From a virus, in the IMG/VR virus record IMGVR_UViG_3300030085_000236, positions 1 through 48,173 of that record: a stretch of 48,173 bases of DNA, one strand, 5' to 3'. Under the pieces are notes generated by a model that ran no database searches, had not been told where the DNA came from, and saw nothing but the letters and a program-made list of their open reading frames with translations. Shown here in pieces: positions 30,841 to 40,715 of this stretch (positions within the stretch are counted from its first letter, which is position 1; the number at the start of each line of letters is the position of its first letter). The position numbers were made by a program, and so were the translations under genes.

Positions 30841-33800
30841 TAATAAATACCCCCTGAAATAACTTTATCTATAATTTTATTATCTTGTATCATAGGAAAA
30901 TTTACTTCTTCTCTATCTTCTGGAATTTGTAAAGCTCGTTCATATTCGTTATATAATTCATCTTCGCTACCTAAATCTTGATATATGACTATACCATAAG
31001 AAGACATAATATTAGTAAGTTGGTCATAACTTATTTTACCCTCGTAAAATTTTCTATAAGCATCTGCATATTTTTGGTCTAAAACCATATAACCTATATG
31101 TGTTCTTGACCTCCTCTCTTGATTACGTAAAAGAGCGTTCACCCTTCTACCTACAATACTTAAAGGAGCTATCAACATTCTCTGTAAAAATCTTGCATCT
31201 TCTATGTTAGCTCCTTGTTTATACTCATCACCCATTACTTTTCTTTGTACTTGGGGAGTAGGTGCCTGACCTGCTTCTTTTAACATCATCTCATTTAATA
31301 GTTTTAAATTTTTAACATATTCATCTGCTTCTTTACCTAATAAAGGTTTTATAAAATTATCAAAAGTTAATTGTGGACCGACCATGTTTTCAGGTCCAAA
31401 TCCCTTATATAAAAGGTCATCTAATGCAAAAGGGTCGTAAGAATATTGTGCTCCTCTCCTGCCAGTGGGTTTGAGTATTTGTTGTAATATATATCTTTTA
31501 GTTACATCTGCCATACCTTCTTGTAAAGCTGGATTTCTTTTTACTATATTTGAAAAAAATTGTATATCGTCTAATAAAATACCAGACTCTTTTTGTGTTC
31601 TACCCGCAGATAATATATTTTCTACAATATTAAACATTCTTTCGTCAGGTCTACCTAAATTTGACACACCGAAACGGTTTGTTAAAAACAATAAATCATC
31701 ATTCATTCTTTCTAACGGCGTTATAACTTCGTCAATAAATCTTTTAGGTTGAAAAATCGGCACGTCATCGCCATATATAGCTCTCAAAGTGCCTTTATTT
31801 TCTCTAGCAAACTGTCTAAAAGCTGTAGCTCTTTGTAATGAACTTTTAGATGTATCTTCTAAAAGTTCCGCTTCTAAATACCGTGCTACTCCTAATTGTA
31901 TTTGTCTTAATTCATCGCCGTTTTCAGCTTTCAATATTCGTAATAAAGGCTCTAATCTAGTATTACTGCTAGCGTTTTTAGAGTTTGTACTTAAAATATA
32001 TCTAGCAACATCTTCAGGATTTTTCTTTAAAAGTTCTCTTATGATTTGAGAGTAAGAATCTTTTATAGCTTCTTTTTGTGTTGTCCATGCTGTTCTTAAA
32101 TCTTCACCAAAACCTGATTCTGCTCTTCTACGCATCACCGCTTTCGGTGTAGGGTTTATACCTTCTTTAGTTAATTGTTGTCTAACAGCACTATTAATTA
32201 ACTCATCTATTTGTCTTTCAAACCCACGTTCTAAATCTCTTGCTAATCGTGCAGCTTTCGGATATTTATCAGCATATCTACTTGCAAAATCATTTAAAGT
32301 AACTCTAGCGTCATGTAATTCTCTTAAATTAAAACCTAATTCGTCAGGTCCTGCAAATTTACCTGCTTTATTTTTTGCGGTTAATCTTCTTAATGTCTCA
32401 CCACCATTAGTTCCTAATAATTCTTTTAGAACATTTTTAGCGTCTTTATCACCAAAAGCTTGAAAAAGATTTTCAGATTTTTTACGTGTTGAGTTTATCC
32501 AAGCTTGTGTGGGTCTTTTTAAATATCCAGCACCAGTTACTAAATCTTGATACAGTGGATTTGCTAAAGCTTGCTCCATTAAATCATTCGCATTAGTCAT
32601 ATAATTATTACGCATTTGATTTAGTCGACTAGTTGTCCTTTGAAACATAGGAGAAGAAGCATTAGGGTCTATTACATCTTTCATTAAAGCATTACCAGCA
32701 CTATCTACGGTGCCTCCTTGGGGTAAAGCTCCACGTACCTCAGTAATCATATCTTCCATATCTCTTACAATTTTATCATAATTTTCTTGTGCTAGTCCAC
32801 TTAATCCTTTAGATAAATCTGCTGCTGTTACATCTGATGTTGACCCAGCAACTTTAGTAATTAAGTTATTTATAACTTCGTCATTACCTAGTTTTATTTG
32901 TATAAAAGCTTCACGTAACTTCGGGTCATCAGCGTATTTTAAAAACATAGTTTCTAAATCAGCAGCTTCTACTGTTTGTGTTTGACCTGATAATGTTGGG
33001 TTGTATTTTTTTAAATCAACTCCCATACGTCTAGCTAATTCTTCAATTTGTCTATTAAGTTCTGCAACACCTTCTACACCATAATTTATCCCACCCGCAG
33101 GTCCACCTATTTCATCTGCTCTAGCGGCTTTATACAAATCATCTATTTGTTCGTAAAAAGTATCAGGTACGTCTTTTCCTGTTATCATACCCCAAACTTT
33201 TGGTATAACTTGTGCACCTGTGCTAATTAATGCGGTGCCACCAAAACTTAGGGCACCAATCATTCCTGACTCTTTGAAAATATCATCAAAATCTCTATCA
33301 TGTGAGCCTAAAGCCACTCCTAAAGTCATACGTAGAAAATCACCACCTGCAGCACCTGCACCCGATAAAGCAGAAAGTCCTAATATTTTTTTACCTTTAG
33401 AACGTAAAGTAGGTCCAGACATTCTTAAACGTCCACCTTTTCTTGTAGCATATATAACTAATCCTGCATCTAATGCTAGTGCGGGGAATTCTTGTAATAA
33501 AAAATTAAACGTATCTTCACTTGTAATAAGCGGACTATTTATTACTTGCCAATCAGCTTCTGGGTTTGGTTTGATAGCTATGCCGTCAGCAGGGTTACTA
33601 GGATTCATATACATAAATTCAGCCCCTTCCATACCATATTTTTTAGCTAAATGTTCATAATCAGCTGTAGTCATAATACGTGGATTTAAAGCTCTATCGA
33701 AAGCAAAACGTCGACCTGCTTCTACATCACTGAATTTGTATTCTGCTTGTTTAGTTGCATCAAAACCTAAAGCTGCAAGACGTTGAACTCTTGCTGCAGG

Positions 33801-34289
33801 AGAAGAATCCCACGAGCCATCAGCCAAACCTATTAAATAAGGCTGTTGTCTCATATCAAGTTCTCTTTGGTCTAATGGGTTATAGGGTGTAAATATGCCT
33901 TGTTTTTCCTGCTCTCTTATACGAACAGCCTCGTCTGAATTATAGATTCCCATTCTTCTATCATAATCAGGAAAATATTCCGATATTTCAAAAGGGAGTG
34001 GTGGGCGGTCATAAGGTTTTATTCTTTTATTAACATCAACAGCATTAATTAAGTTATTAACACTGTCTAATCCATAAATATTTACTGCTTCTGCTTTTAA
34101 CTCTGGACTATAAACTAAAGCTAGTGCCTCTAATTCTTTAGGCGATAATATAGCTCCATAAGTTACGTTTGGGTTTTGAGGTAAAGTTTTTGCAGCTAAT
34201 TCTTGACCAAGTGCTTCACGTTTTTGGTTATAAAGTTGTTTAGCACCTACCGTTATTTGATTTCCTGTTGTTTGTGTATCGGTAACCAT
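30840..34289 (-). CDS. Large internal virion/ejection-type protein
   Basis: 1149 residues, the longest in the window. Mostly helical, with an early globular part, a Gly/Ala-rich possibly membrane-active segment (LGLSALSGAGAAGGDFLR, about 305-322), and a long helical region rich in Lys/Glu. No enzymatic motif found. Size, helical content and position between the polyproline gene and another large virion protein fit a podovirus ejection protein (T7 gp15/16-like role). Coupled to both neighbours by one-base overlaps (TAATG-type). Confidence 0.65.
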   Translation of the reverse strand: MVTDTQTTGNQITVGAKQLYNQKREALGQELAAKTLPQNPNVTYGAILSPKELEALALVYSPELKAEAVNIYGLDSVNNLINAVDVNKRIKPYDRPPLPFEISEYFPDYDRRMGIYNSDEAVRIREQEKQGIFTPYNPLDQRELDMRQQPYLIGLADGSWDSSPAARVQRLAALGFDATKQAEYKFSDVEAGRRFAFDRALNPRIMTTADYEHLAKKYGMEGAEFMYMNPSNPADGIAIKPNPEADWQVINSPLITSEDTFNFLLQEFPALALDAGLVIYATRKGGRLRMSGPTLRSKGKKILGLSALSGAGAAGGDFLRMTLGVALGSHDRDFDDIFKESGMIGALSFGGTALISTGAQVIPKVWGMITGKDVPDTFYEQIDDLYKAARADEIGGPAGGINYGVEGVAELNRQIEELARRMGVDLKKYNPTLSGQTQTVEAADLETMFLKYADDPKLREAFIQIKLGNDEVINNLITKVAGSTSDVTAADLSKGLSGLAQENYDKIVRDMEDMITEVRGALPQGGTVDSAGNALMKDVIDPNASSPMFQRTTSRLNQMRNNYMTNANDLMEQALANPLYQDLVTGAGYLKRPTQAWINSTRKKSENLFQAFGDKDAKNVLKELLGTNGGETLRRLTAKNKAGKFAGPDELGFNLRELHDARVTLNDFASRYADKYPKAARLARDLERGFERQIDELINSAVRQQLTKEGINPTPKAVMRRRAESGFGEDLRTAWTTQKEAIKDSYSQIIRELLKKNPEDVARYILSTNSKNASSNTRLEPLLRILKAENGDELRQIQLGVARYLEAELLEDTSKSSLQRATAFRQFARENKGTLRAIYGDDVPIFQPKRFIDEVITPLERMNDDLLFLTNRFGVSNLGRPDERMFNIVENILSAGRTQKESGILLDDIQFFSNIVKRNPALQEGMADVTKRYILQQILKPTGRRGAQYSYDPFALDDLLYKGFGPENMVGPQLTFDNFIKPLLGKEADEYVKNLKLLNEMMLKEAGQAPTPQVQRKVMGDEYKQGANIEDARFLQRMLIAPLSIVGRRVNALLRNQERRSRTHIGYMVLDQKYADAYRKFYEGKISYDQLTNIMSSYGIVIYQDLGSEDELYNEYERALQIPEDREEVNFPMIQDNKIIDKVISGGIY

Positions 34290-35998
34290 TATTTGTATAA
34301 ATCAGTTATATTATTTGTATCTCTAGTAATCTCATCATCTAGAACATTTTGGTCAATAATCGCACTTGGATTCGAAGGCGTTCCTGTTTTTCTTTGATAA
34401 TAGTCAGGATTAGAGGGTAAGTTTGTATATTGGTCGAAAATCTTAATACCTTTGTTATAACTTCTTTCTGTAAACGGAACAAACTCATAAGCATTTACAT
34501 TTGCAAAATCATAATCGTTAGTTCCTTCTATCAAGGGTGGTTTATAAAAGTCAGTTATTAAAGATAGTCCTGTTTGATTATTTGTTCGATGAAGATGTCT
34601 TATAATATTAGGACTTACACGTCTACGTGTTTCTAATTCAAGACCATTTAACATTTGGTCAGTAACTCTTAATAAATTATGGTATGCAATATTAGCGTCT
34701 TGTGTTGCACCAAAACCGACGATTTGTAAATGATACGCTAAATCTTTATCAGATAAAGTTCTTCCTGTTTGACCATTCATAGCAGCTAACATATAAGCCA
34801 TTTGTAAAAAGTTTGCTTGTTGTGCAACATTTTGAAAAGCTGTTGGTCCTACTTTCTCCATAAAAGTTTTCTTATATGTAGGTTGTGTTTCCATTAAAGT
34901 TTGAAAAGCTGTGTTTAGTGCTGCTTTTGCTTCAGGGTCGTCTGGATTAGCTTGATATCTTTCTAAAGCTTTAAATGTATTTTCAGCATTTACACCTGTG
35001 CCTCTTGTTAAATCTGAACCACCACCATTTTCATCTTTAGAAAAAATAGCATATATATCATCTTGACCTGCTCCATATTTTTGACCAAAGAAAGAGGCAA
35101 TCTGTTTAAAGTTAGCTCCCATACTATTAGCAAAATTTGCAATATCTGCTGTAGTAGTTATACCTGATTTAGAAGGGTCTTGTATTGCCGTGAACAACAT
35201 TTCAAGTTGGGGTACAGCAATATTTAAAAATTGTGTAGCAGCAATATCTTTGTTTTTTATTTCGTCGTAATCTTTAAAAAACTCTGTTGATACATCGTCT
35301 TTCATTGCACTTCCAGAAACACTATCTGCATCAATATACCTAATCCAATTTTCTCCTGCTAATTGTGGCTCTCCGTCATCGCTAATTAAATATGGTTGTC
35401 CTGGAGTGTCGCCTTTGGTATAGTAAAATCCAGGCTTAATTATAGTTACTCCACGATTTCGTAGTGCATCTGTATCTAAAAGATTTAAAAACGTTGCTGT
35501 TCCTTTATCTTCTTCTAAAAATTTTTCAATTAATTCTCCTCTAGCTTTATTTATATTTACATCTCTAGTATCTTCTGCTCCTCTTAACGATATAGCTGTT
35601 CTAGTGTAATCGGGTGCACCTCTACCCATTTGTGAAGCTGCTATTAAATCAACTATATCCATGCCTCTAAAACCTCCTACATCTCTCTGTGGACCATAAG
35701 CAGTATAAGCAGCACCTAAAGCTTTTTCTTCTCTAGTAAGATTTTCAGGGTCAGCTCCTATACTTTCATAATACTCGCTAGGGGTCATAGTTTTCTGGTC
35801 TTTTTGGAATAAGCCTGCTATACCACGAGGTATAAAAGGCAGTAGTCCAGCAATTTTTTCTTTTGTTGTTGGCTCAGGTGCTCTACGCAGTGGTGGTCTA
35901 GCAGTGGGAAATGATGTTCTTACTTGTGGAACTTGGATAGGTTGTATACCTGCTATACCTTGTTTACCGCCGAATGTTGGAAATGGTGCAAATTTCAT
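34289..35998 (-). CDS. Virion-associated protein, hypothetical
   Basis: 569 residues. A Pro-rich N terminus (TSFPTARPPLRRAPEPTTKE) is followed by a helical body; TRDVNINKARGELIEKFLEE and a helical Gln/Asn-rich segment are seen, no enzymatic motif. Its stop overlaps the start of the 1149-residue gene. Together with that and the next two genes it forms a typical marine-podovirus internal virion block. Function inferred from position only. Confidence 0.6.
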   Translation of the reverse strand: MKFAPFPTFGGKQGIAGIQPIQVPQVRTSFPTARPPLRRAPEPTTKEKIAGLLPFIPRGIAGLFQKDQKTMTPSEYYESIGADPENLTREEKALGAAYTAYGPQRDVGGFRGMDIVDLIAASQMGRGAPDYTRTAISLRGAEDTRDVNINKARGELIEKFLEEDKGTATFLNLLDTDALRNRGVTIIKPGFYYTKGDTPGQPYLISDDGEPQLAGENWIRYIDADSVSGSAMKDDVSTEFFKDYDEIKNKDIAATQFLNIAVPQLEMLFTAIQDPSKSGITTTADIANFANSMGANFKQIASFFGQKYGAGQDDIYAIFSKDENGGGSDLTRGTGVNAENTFKALERYQANPDDPEAKAALNTAFQTLMETQPTYKKTFMEKVGPTAFQNVAQQANFLQMAYMLAAMNGQTGRTLSDKDLAYHLQIVGFGATQDANIAYHNLLRVTDQMLNGLELETRRRVSPNIIRHLHRTNNQTGLSLITDFYKPPLIEGTNDYDFANVNAYEFVPFTERSYNKGIKIFDQYTNLPSNPDYYQRKTGTPSNPSAIIDQNVLDDEITRDTNNITDLYK

Positions 35999-36001
35999 AA
36001 A

Positions 36002-37069
36002 TTAACTCATCATGAAGTTAGGAAACCCACCACCGAATCCTGGAAACATAAAATTACCTATACCACCAGGAGGCATTCCTGTTTGTGGCATTCCTGTTTG
36101 TGGTGTTCCTGTTGATGGTGTGTATGGTGTTTGTTGAAAAGGTAAAGACATATTACCTATGCCTGTATAACTTGGTGAAAAATTGTTAGGTGTATAAGCT
36201 GAGCCTGTTGCAGGTGTTGCACCTGCATAGCCATAACCACCTGCTAACGGTCCTAAAGAAGCTGTTAACGAACCAAGATTCTGTACTAATTGCATAGGTA
36301 AATTATATTGACCTGTAAAGTTTTGATACGCTAAATCCATTAATGATTGACTTCTACCTCTACCTAAACCACCTAAACCCATAGTTCGGCTTATATCTTG
36401 TCCTTGTAATGCGGGAAGGGTTTGTGCTAAATTTTGAAAATTTCTGCCTATTCCTGCTAATGCCCCCGCACCTTGTAAACCCCTACGTTGAGCTTGTTCG
36501 AAAGCATTTGATGCAAGTCGCGAAGCTTGACCGAAACCACCACTTCTTATTTTACCGACTGCTTCTGCTGCACCCCTACCTGTAGCTCTAGCTAATTCAT
36601 CTTGTGCTATACGACCTCTAGAGCCTCCGAAAGCTCCTTGACTAACAGCTCTATCACGTAAACCTATATCTGATTGTGCAAATCCTCTATTAATATCTTC
36701 TAAAGTTTGGTCTACAACTGCATCTTCAAAAGGATTATAAAATTGGTCAATCATACTTGGGTCGAACTGTCCCGTGCTACCACGAGTCATAGCACCCGCT
36801 TGGTTTAATAAATCGGCAGAAGCACCTAAATATGGTCTATAACTACCAATAGCACTATCAGATAGTTGCATAGCTAATCTTTCTCTAGGGTCAAAATCAG
36901 CTACCCTTTGTCCTGTATAGGTAAACGGTGAACTATCTTCCGTGCCTAAATTCGCAAACTGGTCTTTAAAATATTGCGTCGCATACGGGAATATAGTTTG
37001 TGATAATAAATCACCTATATACCCTGCGGGGGCTTGACTGGAATATTCTTGTTCTTCTCTACTAGCCAT
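36002..37069 (-). CDS. Virion protein (GAFGGSRGRIAQDEL type)
   Basis: 355 residues. The helical core DRAVSQGAFGGSRGRIAQDE is a motif I recall from many marine phages in front of the large ejection proteins. N- and C-termini are Gly/Pro/Ser-rich: the tail contains TGTPQTGMPQTGMPPGGIG. Probably an ejection or tail-core protein. Eight-base overlap with the upstream gene. Confidence 0.7.
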   Translation of the reverse strand: MASREEQEYSSQAPAGYIGDLLSQTIFPYATQYFKDQFANLGTEDSSPFTYTGQRVADFDPRERLAMQLSDSAIGSYRPYLGASADLLNQAGAMTRGSTGQFDPSMIDQFYNPFEDAVVDQTLEDINRGFAQSDIGLRDRAVSQGAFGGSRGRIAQDELARATGRGAAEAVGKIRSGGFGQASRLASNAFEQAQRRGLQGAGALAGIGRNFQNLAQTLPALQGQDISRTMGLGGLGRGRSQSLMDLAYQNFTGQYNLPMQLVQNLGSLTASLGPLAGGYGYAGATPATGSAYTPNNFSPSYTGIGNMSLPFQQTPYTPSTGTPQTGMPQTGMPPGGIGNFMFPGFGGGFPNFMMS

Positions 37070-37841
37070 ACATTCTATTTCCTTTATTATTTAATTTTTC
37101 TAATGTTTTTATACCTTTATTATGATTACCACCACCAACTAAATCGACCGTAGCTTTAGATAACATAAATTCACCGTCACTAGCCATAATAGGTATCATA
37201 TCATCTTTGGGTCCTCCTGGACCGTCGAGTTCACCACCACCTATTATGGGTTTAAACATTTTTCTATCTAAGACCTCATCTGGGTCTCCACCGTTTTTCA
37301 TACCTATGGGGTCGAACTGGAGCCGTCTTCTATTAGCATTGCCTGCAGGTAATGTTCGTGTACTAACTATGCTACCTTTAGGTTCCTCACGCTTTTTTAT
37401 TAAAGCTAAAATACCACTAGATAAAGTATTGTTGATAATATCTTGAACTTCTTCGGATTGATTTTCATAAAAACTTTTCAAATCGAAAATGGGGTCCATA
37501 TTATTTAAAAGACCGAAACCAAAAATACCTCCTCCATCTTGATATTTATGAACATTACCGCCATGATACATACCCATAATACCTTCTGGGTCTTGTTGTA
37601 GTAGTTGCATTATAGCTTCTTCGTCTGAATCTGTCATAGTACCACTTTTTTCTTTTTGCGATGCATCTTCTGGTGAAGTAACTTGTGTGCCTAAAATTTC
37701 TTGTATCTCTAAAGGTAAACCTGAATCTAAAGTAGGAGCAGTACCACTACCTATAGCAGCTTTTTGTTCAGGTGCTCTTTTACGATTTATTTCACCAACT
37801 ATCGCACCTCCTATAACTGTAGCTAACAACTGACCGAGCAT
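37062..37841 (-). CDS. Virion-type protein with DMIPIMASDGEFMLSK motif
   Basis: 259 residues. The C-terminal GPGGPKDDMIPIMASDGEFM, then SKATVDLVGGG, matches the 'DsIPAmLSdGEFVis' motif that recurs in phage virion proteins. An N-terminal hydrophobic helix (GQLLATVIGGAIVGEI) could insert in a membrane. AAAAGGAGATATTTA precedes ATG 37841; this gene directly follows the cyclase gene. Confidence 0.7.
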   Translation of the reverse strand: MLGQLLATVIGGAIVGEINRKRAPEQKAAIGSGTAPTLDSGLPLEIQEILGTQVTSPEDASQKEKSGTMTDSDEEAIMQLLQQDPEGIMGMYHGGNVHKYQDGGGIFGFGLLNNMDPIFDLKSFYENQSEEVQDIINNTLSSGILALIKKREEPKGSIVSTRTLPAGNANRRRLQFDPIGMKNGGDPDEVLDRKMFKPIIGGGELDGPGGPKDDMIPIMASDGEFMLSKATVDLVGGGNHNKGIKTLEKLNNKGNRMYG

Positions 37842-37869
37842 TAAATATCTCCTTTTGACTGATTATATA

Positions 37870-39603
37870 TCAAAAAGTATATATTATTAAAGGTTTTTCT
37901 TTACCTTTTACTTTTATAGGTTTTACTGATTTTAGGTGATGACCACAATATTTTTCAGTTTCTTCCCCTATAAGTATGTTTACACCTGCTTCTTTTGTAG
38001 CCGATTCTAGTCTAGCAGCAGTATTTACAGCGTCTCCAATAGCACTATAATCAAATCTTGTATCACTTCCCATATTACCAATTACAGCTTCTCCTGTATT
38101 TACACCAACACCAATAGCTACGCCTATATCAGCTTTTTCTATATTTTCTTGTATTTCTTTAGCACATTCTACAGCCACTTGTTCGTGATGTGGTAAATCT
38201 AATGGTGCGTTAAATATAGCCATCATTGCATCACCAATATATTTATCTACCATACCGTTGTATTTTTTGACAGCCTCTGATTGTATCGTAAGTACTTTAT
38301 TCATTATTTTAGTAACTTCTTCAGGCTCTAATTTTTCAGATAATGCAGTAAACCCTCTAACATCAGTGAATAAAAAAGTACATCTTCTTTTTTCTCCACC
38401 TAGTTTTAATAAATCAGGGTCTTTTTGTAAACGTTTTACTTGTCGTGGGTCTAAATAATGTTCAAACTGTTTTTTAATTTGTAAACGTAATTTATATTGT
38501 TCTCTGAATCTAAGGTAAAAAGCTACGCTACCTGAGATAAACTGGCTAATTAAAGCCCACGTTACGTCTATTAAAAGACCTGCACCTATCGTATAAGCTC
38601 CGTATAAGCCCGTTAATCCCATGGTTAGTAAACCTAAGACTACGCCCCAAGTTATTCCTAAATAGCTTATAAACGCCCATACGAGCCCTACAGATACTAT
38701 AAATATTAAAAGTTCTAAAGCTAACGCATAATCAGGAACATAAGGACTATTTTGTATAAGTATCGATTCTGCTAACGCTGCTTGTATTTTATGTGGTTCA
38801 AGAAGTCCAACAGGCGTAGCTATTTGTGGCATTACACCATTAGCAGTAACACCTACAAACACAAACTTACCATTAACATCCATTTCTTGTAAATCTGTTT
38901 CTTCTGTTTTTACCCACGATACCCATTTACGACCAAAACTATCGGTTTTAACTGGTGGTATTCCTTTAACAGCTATTTCTTGTACCCCGTTATTGTTAGT
39001 TGTAATTATATAAGTACGAGCTCCTGTTAAATTTTTTAATACATGAACTCCGAAAGAAGGAGACCAACCGTCAGGCGTTTTTAATAATAGAGGTATTCTT
39101 CTAACAAGTTGGTCTATTTCTGTGGGGGCTATAGCAACTCCTTGTGCTATATCATCATATAAATAAAAGTTTTCTTTAACACCTGTAGACATGAATCCAC
39201 CGACATCAGGACCTTTAATTACTGTTCCTGTTGTTTTAGGATAATTTAAACTGCCGTCTTCAAACGTTGCTAAAACACTAGGAGCATAGCCAAGAGACCT
39301 TGCAAAATCTTCATCTCCCATAAGTCTGTCTGGTTGTGGAAAACTTATTACCCAACCAACACCTAACGCACCTTTGCCTAATATTTCTAATTGTATATCA
39401 GCTAATCTTTTTCTAGGTAAAGGATAACCGCCTTCTCGTTCTACATCTTCTTCTGTTATATTTAGAATCATGAAATTACCACTAGGCTCTTGTTCTTTTA
39501 CTAAAGCATCAAATGTTTTTAATTTAATTATTTCAGTAGGTGTGCTTTGAAACAATAAAGGTAATGCTAATAAAGGTAATAATATAAGTATAAGTTTCTT
39601 CAT
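37870..39603 (-). CDS. CHASE2-domain class III adenylate cyclase
   Basis: 577 residues. N-terminal membrane helix (1-19), a periplasmic CHASE2 sensor domain (about 20-285), three membrane helices (about 293-365), a linker, then a class III cyclase catalytic domain (406-577). Metal ligands D414 (FTDVRGFT) and D458 (KYIGDAMMA), adenine-selecting K454 with S520, and transition-state N527 and R531 (GDAVNTAARL) are all present, so it is predicted active, a Lys-Ser type IIIb cyclase making cAMP. Start overlaps the FecR gene by ATGA. Bacterial CHASE2-cyclases are often encoded beside FecR-domain proteins. A cyclase is rare in a phage genome. Confidence 0.95.
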   Translation of the reverse strand: MKKLILILLPLLALPLLFQSTPTEIIKLKTFDALVKEQEPSGNFMILNITEEDVEREGGYPLPRKRLADIQLEILGKGALGVGWVISFPQPDRLMGDEDFARSLGYAPSVLATFEDGSLNYPKTTGTVIKGPDVGGFMSTGVKENFYLYDDIAQGVAIAPTEIDQLVRRIPLLLKTPDGWSPSFGVHVLKNLTGARTYIITTNNNGVQEIAVKGIPPVKTDSFGRKWVSWVKTEETDLQEMDVNGKFVFVGVTANGVMPQIATPVGLLEPHKIQAALAESILIQNSPYVPDYALALELLIFIVSVGLVWAFISYLGITWGVVLGLLTMGLTGLYGAYTIGAGLLIDVTWALISQFISGSVAFYLRFREQYKLRLQIKKQFEHYLDPRQVKRLQKDPDLLKLGGEKRRCTFLFTDVRGFTALSEKLEPEEVTKIMNKVLTIQSEAVKKYNGMVDKYIGDAMMAIFNAPLDLPHHEQVAVECAKEIQENIEKADIGVAIGVGVNTGEAVIGNMGSDTRFDYSAIGDAVNTAARLESATKEAGVNILIGEETEKYCGHHLKSVKPIKVKGKEKPLIIYTF

Positions 39604-40715
39604 CCGCTACTTTGGTTAATCGTTATAACAGAGTCTCCTCCACCATTGATTTTTATTATATTAGATACTCCGTCTTGTATCAAAATTACTGTATAACCGT
39701 TTCCTGAATTTAAATCTAATTGCACAGATTCACTTACTTTCCTACGTAAACTTATAACCTGTCCTGTTACTATTGTGGTTATCTGTGTATCTGGGTCTTG
39801 ACCTATTAAAGTACCAGAAACATTCACACCTGTAGCTAACGCTAATTGGTCTTCCTCTTTTTCTATAGCAAGAGCGTCTAGTACATTTAATAAATCTTCA
39901 AGAAAATTTACATCAAGATAATTTATATCTAATTCTGTAAACTCTAAACTATTGTCTTCTAAAAAATCTTCTGATAAATAATCTATATCTAAATCATTAA
40001 AATCTAATAAGTTTACTGTTTTAGCTGTAGCTGTTTCTTCTTGCGTAATATTTTCTTCTTTAGGTGGCGTAACTATTAACATATTATCTATAATATCTAA
40101 AGTTAAATCTAATATAACAGGTTTACTAGGTGTGCTTTCCCAAACAGAAACAGTTGTAGCTTGATAAGGTTTATTTAATAAAACACTTCCTGTTGCTGTA
40201 ACCACCTCTATTTCGCCACTAGATAACCCAAAAGGGTCAGGCAGTAAAATAATAAGGCTACGCCCTAGTTCATCAACTGTTGCTGTAAAATCTGTGCCAC
40301 GAATAGCAATGTTTGCAGTCGGTGTTTTTAACCGTATATTTTGTTTATCTATACGATTTAAATTACCTGTAATAAACCTAGCTGTACCTAAACCAAAAGT
40401 AAGAGCCATTTTAGATTTAGACGGGTCAGGGTCGTATATGTACTCATCAATGAGTAGTTGTGAATGTTCAGTAAGTTTTACAATAGAAGCATCAAGAAAA
40501 GTAATAGCCATACGACCATTAGTCGTTATAGCTTCATCATTACTTTTTATAGCAAATTGTAAATTGGCGTCGTAGGGTTTATCTCTTACTATTTGAGCAG
40601 AGCCGTTAAGTTCAGATATATCTCCGATATCAGCAGCTTGTGCTTGTGCCTTGGTCGTTTTGAATGACACAAACAGTGCCACTATTACCGCTAGACAAAA
40701 TCTTGAGCCAGTCAT
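39600..40715 (-). CDS. FecR-domain periplasmic protein
   Basis: 371 residues. A signal peptide (MTGSRFCLAVIVALFVSF, cleavage near TKAQA) precedes a FecR domain (about 60-160) with DEAITTNGRMAITFLDASIV, LLIDEYIYDP, FGLGTARFITG and NIAIRGTDFTATVDE, the typical 'beta-solenoid' strands. The rest is acidic, Leu/Asp-rich (repeated DLDIDYLSEDFLED, DINYLDVNFLEDL) and probably calcium-binding or disordered. Its first 86 bases overlap the curlin gene in another frame. Likely senses or transmits a periplasmic signal to the coupled cyclase. Confidence 0.85.
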   Translation of the reverse strand: MTGSRFCLAVIVALFVSFKTTKAQAQAADIGDISELNGSAQIVRDKPYDANLQFAIKSNDEAITTNGRMAITFLDASIVKLTEHSQLLIDEYIYDPDPSKSKMALTFGLGTARFITGNLNRIDKQNIRLKTPTANIAIRGTDFTATVDELGRSLIILLPDPFGLSSGEIEVVTATGSVLLNKPYQATTVSVWESTPSKPVILDLTLDIIDNMLIVTPPKEENITQEETATAKTVNLLDFNDLDIDYLSEDFLEDNSLEFTELDINYLDVNFLEDLLNVLDALAIEKEEDQLALATGVNVSGTLIGQDPDTQITTIVTGQVISLRRKVSESVQLDLNSGNGYTVILIQDGVSNIIKINGGGDSVITINQSSG

